Source of the DNA: Komarekiella atlantica HA4396-MV6
GTDB taxonomy: Bacteria > Cyanobacteriota > Cyanobacteriia > Cyanobacteriales > Nostocaceae
Direction of reading: 5' to 3'
DNA length: 64,000 nucleotides
Assembly: GCA_019359395.1 (NCBI GenBank)
Contig: JAHHHK010000017.1
Coordinates: 118,738-182,737 of the forward strand
Shown: piece after piece, positions 1-7,909 of the stretch
How positions within the stretch are numbered: position 1 is the first letter of the stretch
Layout of the letters: the number at the start of each line of letters is the position of its first letter
The notes under the pieces: model-generated
Seen by the model: only the letters and a program-made list of their open reading frames with translations
Told to the model about the DNA's origin: nothing
Databases searched by the model: none
Position numbers and translations under genes: made by a program

Positions 1-2670
1 GACGCTGTAGCCATCGGCTATGGCATCGAATTTGTCCCTAATACCCAACAGTTCAATTACAGTTTGGGCATTTTTGCTTGATGAACCCAACGCTATTTTT
101 ATCCCAGCGGCTTGTAAGTCCTGTAATAAATTAGTCACACCTGGTAGTAAATCTGCGGAAGTTATTTTCTGCATTAATTCCAGGTAGTAGCGGTTTTTCC
201 GCTCCATCATCTCCTGAATTTTCTCTTCAGTGGTGGGGCGATCGCCTAAAATATGCATGAGTGATTCCCGTCTAGGCAATCCTCGCATCGCCTCGTTGGC
301 TTCTCGATTAAAGGGGATGCCTTCTTCATCTGCTAATCGCTTCCAACCCAGATAGTGAAACTCTGAAGTATCAGTTAACACTCCATCTAAGTCGAAGATC
401 ACACCGCTAATTGTCGGACGTGTATCTAGCATGGGAACTTTGACTTCCTGGTTGCTTTCCATTTCTTTTTCGGCTCGCAAATCGAAGTCATACCACTCAT
501 TACGCCATTGCAGTCGAAATTTTAAACGCGTCCAACCAGGGGGCAGATTTGCACAAGCAACCGGGCCAAATTGAGTCATCCGAATACCGCCAAATCCGAA
601 AACTACCGCCTGCCAAACTCCTCCAGCACTGGCGGCGTGAATTCCTTCAGCTGCATTAAGTCTGACATCCTCCAAGTCTACCAACGCTGCGCGGAGAAAG
701 TGGGTATAGGCTTGGGCTGGTTGATTGAGGTCACAAGCCAAAATAGCGTGAATTGCCGGGCCTAGTGAGGAACCATAACTATGGTCGGTGCGCTGGTTGT
801 AATAATCCCAGTTGGTGACGAGGGTGTTATAGTCATAGCGATCGCGCAATAAGTAAAGCAGCATCAACACATCCGGTTGCTTGAGAATCTGCTTTTGGCT
901 AGTAGCTTCAATTCCTAGCAGTCCTTGCAGAGATTTGCTGCGCGGTTCGTAATCAGCAAGATTGACGTGTTCTAGTTGGAAAAAGCCTTCAAACTGCTCA
1001 ATCAAACCTGTTTGAGCATCTTCATTGATAAACAGACGTTCTTGGATTTCCGCCCATCGGTGCAGACGTTCTGTGGTTAAGTTGAGTTTTTGCACAAGTT
1101 GTGCTGAAGCTTCGGGATAAGCTTGCTTAAACCAGTCCCAAAGTGCTAGAGCAGATTGTAAGTGCCACTGTACCATGAGATTGGTGAAGGCGTTATTATC
1201 GACGCGATCGTGATTTTCATCTGGCCCAATCACGTCAAGGATGTCGTAACTATTGCGTTCTTGGTTCCACTCAACTCGACTTTCCCAGAAAACAGCCGTA
1301 TCGAGGATAATTTCTGCGCCATAATCCCGCATCCAATTATCGTCGTCGGTAGTTTGCCAGTAGTGCCACACAGCATAAGCCACATCAGCAGTAATATGCA
1401 CTTCAATGTCACCGCACCAAATGCGGATTTGTTCACCATTAGCACCTGGTACCCACCGAGGAGTTACTTCATCGCCAGTGGTGGCACTTTCCCAAGCAAA
1501 CATCGCTCCTTGATACCCCGCTTCCTGGGCTTTGCGTCGTGCGCCTGGTAAAGTGTGGTAACGGTAGGTGAGCAAGTTACGCGCTAAAGCTGGTTGAGTT
1601 AAGGTCAAGAAGGGAAGGATGAAAATTTCTGTGTCCCAAAAGATGTGTCCGCTATAGGCAAAACCAGAAAGAGTTTTGGGAGGGATACTGACGCGCTCGT
1701 CGTGACGCGGTGCAGCTGCTAGTAATTGGAAGAGATTATAACGGACACTTAATTGAGAAAGGCGATCGCCTTCAATAATAATGTCACTGTCTTGCCATAC
1801 CTGATCCCATGCGGCAATGTGAGCGGCTAGTAGGGTTGTGTACCTCGGTTCATCAGCCAACCTTTGTAAAGCTGCTGTCATCGGGGTTTCTGTCTCCCGT
1901 GACGTAAATATGGTGACAATCTTTTCTACAGTTACCGTTTTTCCTTTTAGTAACTCAAAGGTGGTTTCCAAGCTTGGAGAATTGCAAGTATTCTCAATAC
2001 ACATAGATACACCATTGTCACCCTCTACCACTAACTTAGCTGCCATGCCGACTTGAGCGCCTGAGTGGAGAGTTTGGCTGTGCAGCCAGATAATATTATC
2101 TGCACCACCTTGATTTAAGGTTTGCCAATGTTGAATACCTTGAGTGTCTGGTTGAGCGTCAAACCCAGCTTCGACAGTAATTTCACCCTCAAAATCTACA
2201 GATGTAATTTGACAGCGAATTGCCAAAACATGTTGGTCTGCTAGACTGACGAAACGCTCAAAGTGGAAATCCAAAGTATGACCAGTAGGACTGCGCCAGC
2301 GCACATCACGGCTAACTAGACCTAAACGTAGGTCAAGCCGACGCTCGTAGTTGAGAATCTCACCACTATCCATGCTAAAGCGTTGACCTGCCACTTTTAC
2401 TATTAATGGCAGCCAGTTGGGGCAGTTTACTAGTTGGGTATAGGAAATTTTCACATCATCATACACACCGTGGATGAGTGTTGCAGGAAAATCCTGGGGA
2501 TACCCTTCCTCGAAAGTACCCCGCGTCCCTAAGAAACCGTTGCCAAGTGTAAAGACAGTTTCTTTATGGTGGAGTTGCGTGGGGTCAAACTCCGTTTCAA
2601 TAACGTTCCAGTTAGTAGCGTCAAGCAGTGGTTGATTTTCTTGAGAGTTAGAAACTGACAGATTGAGCAT
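1..2670 (-). CDS. Glycoside hydrolase family 65 disaccharide phosphorylase fused to beta-phosphoglucomutase (3' end cut by window)
   Basis: About 890 codons are visible; the gene runs off the left edge. The first ~740 residues are a GH65 phosphorylase (trehalose/maltose/kojibiose phosphorylase family): N-terminal beta-sandwich, then an alpha-barrel with the catalytic-acid segment GPDENHDRVDNNAFTN. After a linker comes a HAD beta-phosphoglucomutase domain with the nucleophile motif FDLDGVLTDT. Family knowledge: the phosphorylase releases beta-glucose 1-phosphate and the mutase converts it to glucose 6-phosphate, so the fusion would couple disaccharide breakdown directly to glycolysis in the cytoplasm. 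The ATG at 2670 is chosen because it opens directly into the conserved N-terminus. The sugar specificity cannot be read from the sequence. Confidence 0.9.
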   Translation of the reverse strand, partial: MLNLSVSNSQENQPLLDATNWNVIETEFDPTQLHHKETVFTLGNGFLGTRGTFEEGYPQDFPATLIHGVYDDVKISYTQLVNCPNWLPLIVKVAGQRFSMDSGEILNYERRLDLRLGLVSRDVRWRSPTGHTLDFHFERFVSLADQHVLAIRCQITSVDFEGEITVEAGFDAQPDTQGIQHWQTLNQGGADNIIWLHSQTLHSGAQVGMAAKLVVEGDNGVSMCIENTCNSPSLETTFELLKGKTVTVEKIVTIFTSRETETPMTAALQRLADEPRYTTLLAAHIAAWDQVWQDSDIIIEGDRLSQLSVRYNLFQLLAAAPRHDERVSIPPKTLSGFAYSGHIFWDTEIFILPFLTLTQPALARNLLTYRYHTLPGARRKAQEAGYQGAMFAWESATTGDEVTPRWVPGANGEQIRIWCGDIEVHITADVAYAVWHYWQTTDDDNWMRDYGAEIILDTAVFWESRVEWNQERNSYDILDVIGPDENHDRVDNNAFTNLMVQWHLQSALALWDWFKQAYPEASAQLVQKLNLTTERLHRWAEIQERLFINEDAQTGLIEQFEGFFQLEHVNLADYEPRSKSLQGLLGIEATSQKQILKQPDVLMLLYLLRDRYDYNTLVTNWDYYNQRTDHSYGSSLGPAIHAILACDLNQPAQAYTHFLRAALVDLEDVRLNAAEGIHAASAGGVWQAVVFGFGGIRMTQFGPVACANLPPGWTRLKFRLQWRNEWYDFDLRAEKEMESNQEVKVPMLDTRPTISGVIFDLDGVLTDTSEFHYLGWKRLADEEGIPFNREANEAMRGLPRRESLMHILGDRPTTEEKIQEMMERKNRYYLELMQKITSADLLPGVTNLLQDLQAAGIKIALGSSSKNAQTVIELLGIRDKFDAIADGYSV

Positions 2671-3376
2671 GAGCAATAAAACTTATGGTCTGGGGTAGTT
2701 GTGGGTAGAATGAAACACAATTTTTCGGAGTTTCAAAGTAATTCGCTCCTTTCCTTTGCTGTTTAGACTTAGATGCAGTTTAAACAGCGAACATTGACGT
2801 TTCGCTAACAGAAACGTTCCTGATTTCATCCCTCTATAGTAGGTTTCATCAATAACTCAGGTTAGAAAGCACAAGTACAAGAAACTATACTAATCGATAC
2901 ATTTAGTTAAATATAGTAGAAAAATAAATATTTTTTTATATAACTTATATTTTTGAGCTTTGAAATGTGATGCATCGTGTTTTGAAGCGTTAGGGCGCTT
3001 GCTAACGATAATCTAAAATGATTTTTTATTTTGATTTTTATACCGAAGGATGAAACTATAAAAAATTTACCAAGCCCAAAAGGGTTATCACTAATGAAAG
3101 TGTAATATTTTTACTAATAAATCAGCGACGGTGATCCATGCTAATTGAGAATTGTCTATCAAACTTACACCGTCGCGATCGCAATCAGTAGAGAAACAAT
3201 GAGACTTCTTGCAAAAGTCGTTCTTTTCGCGTTCTTCGTTCACGCGAAAAAAAATATTTATGCAAGAGATACCATGAACAGAGTGAGCGCAAAGCACACG
3301 CCACGCAAGCACAATGAAGGAATGAAAATATCTCTTTCCCAGTCCCCAGTCCCCAGTCCCCAGTCCCATTTTTTGT
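2671..3376. other. Intergenic region, AT-rich, ending in heptamer repeats
   Basis: This 0.7-kb spacer lies upstream of the GH65 gene and downstream of the beta-helix gene, both on the minus strand. It is AT-rich with no coding support. Short ORFs on both strands here have no recognisable content. Near its end is a C-rich tandem heptamer (see 3338-3365). Confidence 0.6.
3338..3365. repeat. Tandem heptamer repeat, 4 x CCCAGTC
   Basis: Four perfect head-to-tail copies of CCCAGTC lie immediately 3' of the beta-helix gene stop codon. Such short tandemly repeated repetitive sequences are typical of heterocystous cyanobacterial spacers. Confidence 0.85.
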
Positions 3377-4882
3377 TTAGAAGGCTTTTGCTGCCAATGG
3401 TGAACGGGCTTCAAAAGCACCTATATCTATCCTTGCATCGCCGTTACCATTACCATCTTGTGGACGACTAGCACCCCTCTTGTCAATCATTGGTGCTTGC
3501 ACGCCATTAAAGGCGCTAGTGCCGGCATCAATCGCTAAGCTACCGAGTTTCAGGGAGAAATTTCTATAGCCAATATCTACAAATAGTGGGTTTTGTCCAA
3601 TGATATTATGAAGCTCTGAACTGGTGAATTTGGATGAATTGTAAATCAGGTTGTAATCAAACTTGACATTGTTATCCGCTTTATTAACATGGTTGACTAT
3701 GCCGTTTTTCTTGGCGTACATAATGTTATTAAACACCCTCACATTCTCAGTCATAACTACTGCAATTTCTCCCAAATATTGAGTAGTAGAATTATGAGAG
3801 TTCTGATAGGTCGTGTTGTTAATCACATCCACATTGGGACTTTTAAATACTTGAATTCCAGCAGCACCATTGTTGTAAACAATGTTATTTGCAATTAATG
3901 TCTTTCCCCGATACGGTTTAAGAAGTGAATTTTTTTGGGTATTTAGAGCATCATCAATCATGATGCCATTAGACTCTGCGATCGTTCCAGAAACTTTCCA
4001 AGGAATTAAGCTTTGATTATCATATACAGTATTCCCCCGAATAATCATTTTATAGTCGGTGGTATTATCGTCATAATTCCAGTTGTGAAGCGTGGTAATT
4101 GTGTTTGCTCCTGTCGAACTATACAAGCAATTTTTAAAGATAAGATTGTTCTCGATAGTCACGTAGTCAGTTCTGAACGCACCAATTGCTCCAGCACCAA
4201 ACTTAGAGATTTTGTTGTTGCGAATCACTATATGGTGAGAATGTTGTTTGATTATTCCTCCTGCAAAGGATGGATGGAGCGCAATCCCTGCGCCGTTTGT
4301 TAGCGGATTATGTATGTTGTCTTTTTGCTGTTGTGCATACACCAGAGTTACATTATCGTTATTTCCAACTAGCTCAAGACCATCAATAACAATGTAAGAG
4401 GAGCCAACGACGTTAATGGCGTAAGGATTTTGTGATTTAATGACGGGGCGGTGTCCATGATAGGCCTTGAAAGTAATTGGAGCAGTTGGTGTGCCATGTT
4501 TCTCATAAATCACGAGGATCTCTTTGGAGGTATCTGCTCGCGTATAAGTGCCATTCATGACGTAGACTTTATCGCCTGGTGTTGTCACCTGATTTGCTGC
4601 TCTTTGCAGCGTCCGAAATGGAGTAGTATGTCTGAGTCCGTCATTTTTATCGTCTCCATTCTCAGAGACGTAGTATGTTTTTCCAGAAGTACTCAAAGAT
4701 AATCTATCAGAGCCGACTTTGGAAGTCGGTGCGCCTTTACCCCAGTCAAAATTCACCGTGGTATCTGTGCGTGTCAGCTTCGATTCGTTTAAGTCTGCGT
4801 TCCCAAAAAATGCAGCTTTTAACCCCATGCCAATTCCTGGTCTGACAACTAGGGTTATCGCTAGAGCTTGAGAAAGAAACAT
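3377..4882 (-). CDS. Right-handed parallel beta-helix protein with a partial PA14-like N-terminus
   Basis: 501 residues. Residues ~20-65 resemble the start of a PA14 carbohydrate-binding domain (GLKAAFFGNADL, VNFDWGKGAP) but stop after about 45 residues, where a full PA14 would need about 140. From ~68 (KTYYVSENGDDKNDG) a pectate-lyase-like beta-helix begins, with repeated I/V-N-N turns (IRNNKI, IENNLI, ANNIVYNN, INNTTY, FNNIMY). It ends with AIDAGTS and DIGAFE, typical of choice-of-anchor beta-helix proteins. The hydrophobic N-terminus could be a weak signal segment. Probably extracellular and polysaccharide-associated; substrate and enzymatic activity unknown. The truncated PA14 module suggests domain loss or a shortened recombinant start. 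Confidence 0.8.
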   Translation of the reverse strand: MFLSQALAITLVVRPGIGMGLKAAFFGNADLNESKLTRTDTTVNFDWGKGAPTSKVGSDRLSLSTSGKTYYVSENGDDKNDGLRHTTPFRTLQRAANQVTTPGDKVYVMNGTYTRADTSKEILVIYEKHGTPTAPITFKAYHGHRPVIKSQNPYAINVVGSSYIVIDGLELVGNNDNVTLVYAQQQKDNIHNPLTNGAGIALHPSFAGGIIKQHSHHIVIRNNKISKFGAGAIGAFRTDYVTIENNLIFKNCLYSSTGANTITTLHNWNYDDNTTDYKMIIRGNTVYDNQSLIPWKVSGTIAESNGIMIDDALNTQKNSLLKPYRGKTLIANNIVYNNGAAGIQVFKSPNVDVINNTTYQNSHNSTTQYLGEIAVVMTENVRVFNNIMYAKKNGIVNHVNKADNNVKFDYNLIYNSSKFTSSELHNIIGQNPLFVDIGYRNFSLKLGSLAIDAGTSAFNGVQAPMIDKRGASRPQDGNGNGDARIDIGAFEARSPLAAKAF

Positions 4883-5587
4883 AATTTATTTTCTTAAAGT
4901 GTGTAAAGGCTTTGGAAGAAAACGGGAATCTGAAAACCTGTTAAATATTGTGATTAATGGCTGCTAAAGACTTGGATTAACTAATCTCAGCCCAAAGGAT
5001 AAAGAATGCCTATGCTCCTACAGATGATGTAGGAGTGGCAAAAAGTTGGCAAAACCTGATGAGCTTACCTGTTGTTTGATCATTTCAATGAACTTTAAAT
5101 AATCTTTAAAAAACTACTTAGTTCATAGTATTTGTTTTAACATTTACAGTACTAATGTCAAGTCAATACCAGTATTCAGCTTTTAAATTTGTTACAAGTC
5201 ATTGCTGAGCAGCCTTTACCCGCCAGGAGTAGTGTCGTAGTTAAGGGAGGCGAGGAGGAGAGGAAGAGAATAATTCATGACAAATGACTCCTATCTCCTG
5301 TTTCCTGACCTTTGACGAACTATGAATTACGAAAGTCGTCGGTTACTTTTGCCAGAAGGCAACTTAGCATAAAAAGTTTTGTTTTATTTATATAAGTCTC
5401 ATATAAAAACTCATATAAAAACTCATATAAAAACAGTTAATTTCATCTAAAAATAATATTTTTCATACATATAAAAAAATCTATATTTTGTTATTGTTTT
5501 TATTGTGAAAAACATGAGTAAGGCGATGATTTATTGTGTTAAGTTAATTTAGAGATTATTAGCGATCGCCCTTGGTACTGTATATCC
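4883..5587. other. Divergent intergenic region with tandem 12-mers
   Basis: A 0.7-kb spacer between two divergently transcribed genes, so it should hold both promoters. It is AT-rich and contains three tandem 12-mers at 5398-5433. No RNA gene or ORF is recognised. Confidence 0.5.
5398..5433. repeat. Three tandem 12-bp repeats CTCATATAAAAA
   Basis: Three perfect head-to-tail copies lie about 155 bp upstream of the haem-protein gene. Each copy contains TATAAAA, which resembles a promoter -10 element. Confidence 0.85.
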
Positions 5588-7084
5588 ATGAGAGCTATTC
5601 AACGTCTTATTTCAATTACAATTATTTCCATTTCAATTGTGTTCTTAACTTGGGTTTCTGCAAGTTTAGCGTTCGTTCTAACTGAAACAGACTTTCAGAG
5701 GCAGTTGCAACCAAAACCAGAAATAATTGCTGCGGAGGTTCCCCATAATCCCAATCAAGCTAAACAAGAAGCATCCTATCCAAACACACCACGAGTAGTT
5801 TTTATTGACCACTTTGCTTGGCAAGTCTTCGCTGCTTTAAATTGGCCAGCTGACTGTCAGCAAGGCTCTCCCTTAGCAAGGAAAAAAATAGGTGAAGCTC
5901 CAGATGCTCCGCGTGTCTGGGAATTCTACCACACCCCTGAAACAGTATTTCTTTCAGGAAAAACACCCAGCACCCCAAACAAACCCTTTATCTGTCTGAA
6001 TGCTGAGAATAGATTACTTCCACCAAAGAACTCAATTGTAAAACTTACAGAACAGGGTAAGCTAGACGCCAAAGGTCAGAATACAAATCCTCAAGATTTA
6101 CCTCTTGTTGATCAGCGAGGCAACTATATTATTGTTGAAACCTACATTAACCCACAAGAGTTCAACCAAATTGTTAAAAACAAGTGGTATGACGGCGTTA
6201 ATTTAGCACAATTCAATAATGACAATAATCAGTTTGACCTTGTATGTAGCGGCAGTCAAAACGACAACATACTAAGAGTTCCATGTAGTACATACGATAA
6301 GGAAGGTGCGATTGAAATTAAGGCTAGCTGGCGAGTTTTTGACGACCAAACATCTGAGGAGGAAAAAGCTCGTTACTACACCACCAAGCGAAAAGTTTTA
6401 ATTCCGGGACAGTCAGACAAATGTGACACTGGTAAAGCATTTTGTAGTGACACTGGTGAAGAATTTAGTCAAGTAATAGAAGTAGGTTTAATTGGTTTCC
6501 ATATTAAGCATAAAACTAGTGAGCAGGGATGGATTTGGTCTACATTCGAGCAGGTAGATAACGTTCCAGATGGAACTTTGAAACGAAATCAGTACACGCT
6601 GAATAATCCAGACTGTCAAAAAAATTGCGTGGAAAATACTTCCTATGTAGAGCCACCATACCTTTGGCGAAAAGAAGCTCCCCACGCAGTGACGAAGATT
6701 GGAGGCGAAATTAAAAATCAGATTCCGTCGCAGATAGTTCGCTCATTCAAACCAAAGCCACCGCTCGATTCTCAAATATCGGAGCAAAATCAGCAATGGC
6801 ATCAAGCACTAAAAGATATTTCTAAATCATCGGTCTGGCAATACTACAACCTCGTTGGTACTCAATGGCTGACGAACCCAAGTCAACTTTATAACGAACA
6901 ACTTAGAGAGATTACACCAAAGTTACCGTTAGCCAACGTCACTCTAGAACCCTATATCCAAAATAGTAATTGCATCGGATGTCATACTGGCGCAAAACTC
7001 CGAACTCGTGTGCAACCTTATGCAGATTTTACCTTCCAAATGGCTAGAGCGAATTCTAACAATGGTACGACAAATGCTCAGTAG
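5588..7084 (+). CDS. Exported protein with a C-terminal CXXCH haem motif (cytochrome c family-like)
   Basis: 498 residues. An N-terminal hydrophobic segment (residues ~8-29, ending ASLAF) looks like a signal peptide. A single covalent-haem motif, CIGCH, lies at about residue 464 near the C-terminus. The middle contains several Cys residues and Trp-rich segments (FAWQVFAALNWP, WRVFDD, WIWSTFEQV) seen in large uncharacterised cytochrome-c-like proteins. Likely periplasmic or lumenal. It begins the group that continues with the 203-aa gene 87 bp downstream and the YcaO gene, so a redox role with that cluster is possible, but nothing in the sequence proves it. Confidence 0.7.
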   Translation: MRAIQRLISITIISISIVFLTWVSASLAFVLTETDFQRQLQPKPEIIAAEVPHNPNQAKQEASYPNTPRVVFIDHFAWQVFAALNWPADCQQGSPLARKKIGEAPDAPRVWEFYHTPETVFLSGKTPSTPNKPFICLNAENRLLPPKNSIVKLTEQGKLDAKGQNTNPQDLPLVDQRGNYIIVETYINPQEFNQIVKNKWYDGVNLAQFNNDNNQFDLVCSGSQNDNILRVPCSTYDKEGAIEIKASWRVFDDQTSEEEKARYYTTKRKVLIPGQSDKCDTGKAFCSDTGEEFSQVIEVGLIGFHIKHKTSEQGWIWSTFEQVDNVPDGTLKRNQYTLNNPDCQKNCVENTSYVEPPYLWRKEAPHAVTKIGGEIKNQIPSQIVRSFKPKPPLDSQISEQNQQWHQALKDISKSSVWQYYNLVGTQWLTNPSQLYNEQLREITPKLPLANVTLEPYIQNSNCIGCHTGAKLRTRVQPYADFTFQMARANSNNGTTNAQ

Positions 7085-7171
7085 ATAGTATTACTCTCAA
7101 CTAACATTTTCGTAACTGAATAATTGATTATTCTGTAATCCAAATCAAACTAATTTAAGGAGTTTCTTACA

Positions 7172-7783
7172 ATGGCAACCCAAATTGAAACACCATTTCC
7201 TAAAGAATTACGTACTCCAGAAAACTCAGCAAAAATCAGAATTATTATTAAGCAATGGACTCAACTTATAGCTTGGACTTGGACTAATTTTCTGGCATTT
7301 GAGCAAGATGAAACAAATAAGCAGGAAGAGAAACTCCTCAAAGAATACTTCAGTTCTATCCTCAAAAAACAAGCCCTATTTCGGCTAGCAGCACTTGAAT
7401 ATGGCGATCCCCAATCGGCTCAATCTGCGGAAGAAACAAGCAAAATCATCAAAGAAGTTATAACCTCAAGTAAGACTGCACCAGGAATTAGCTTGACTTT
7501 GGCTGATGTCTACAAGCAACTTACTACGAATGATTATATTTTCACTGATCCTCTTGTACAAGATTTTCGATTTGAGGTAACAGTCGATTCGTTTACTGGC
7601 AACATTTCCTATGAGTATGATGAAGAAAAAAAGGAGAAATATGTTGCTATTATTGCTTATCCACCACGTCCCGCATTGAGTGAATTTACTGTTACAGAAG
7701 ATCAGTTGAAAGATTGGATGCAAGATAATCTTAGCGGTAATTATCTTCCTCCTTCTGTATATATTCCTGTTTCTGGGTCATAA
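7172..7783 (+). CDS. Hypothetical 203-aa protein, candidate TOMM substrate or accessory protein
   Basis: A good ribosome binding site (AAGGAG at 7157-7162, 9 nt before ATG) supports the start. The protein is soluble, lacks a signal peptide, and contains no cysteine. It has a Trp-rich helical N-terminal half (KQWTQLIAWTWTNFL), a charged middle (YDEEKKEKYVAIIAYPP), and a tail ending NYLPPSVYIPVSGS. I do not recognise the family. Its position directly before a leader-binding/YcaO fusion gene, plus the terminator-like hairpin between them, suggests it may be the modified substrate. A Cys-free substrate could only give oxazolines or other non-thiazole modifications. It may instead be an accessory protein. 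Confidence 0.65.
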   Translation: MATQIETPFPKELRTPENSAKIRIIIKQWTQLIAWTWTNFLAFEQDETNKQEEKLLKEYFSSILKKQALFRLAALEYGDPQSAQSAEETSKIIKEVITSSKTAPGISLTLADVYKQLTTNDYIFTDPLVQDFRFEVTVDSFTGNISYEYDEEKKEKYVAIIAYPPRPALSEFTVTEDQLKDWMQDNLSGNYLPPSVYIPVSGS

Positions 7784-7813
7784 GTTTTACAAATTTAATT
7801 GATGACAAAAATC

Positions 7814-7856
7814 GAGGTAGAAATAGGAGAAAAATTCTTTCTACTCTACCTCTTTT
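7814..7856 (+). terminator. Hairpin followed by T-run between the 203-aa gene and the YcaO gene
   Basis: The arm GAGGTAG (7814-7820) pairs with CTACCTC (7846-7852), inner bases partly extend the stem, and TTTT follows. Placed 30 bp after the upstream stop, it could partly terminate transcription and leave the downstream enzyme gene at lower expression, as in many RiPP operons. Confidence 0.5.
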
Positions 7857-7909
7857 CTTGCATATAAATCTTGCGTTGGCATTCAGCTGTCGCGTAACCC
7901 TAGGCAAAT

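Noticed and set aside
3338..3365. Possible CRISPR-like array
   Set aside because: The 7-bp units are contiguous without spacers.
3145..3471. Overlapping ORFs on both strands near 3.1-3.5 kb
   Set aside because: They cover heptamer repeats and the end of the beta-helix gene in other frames.
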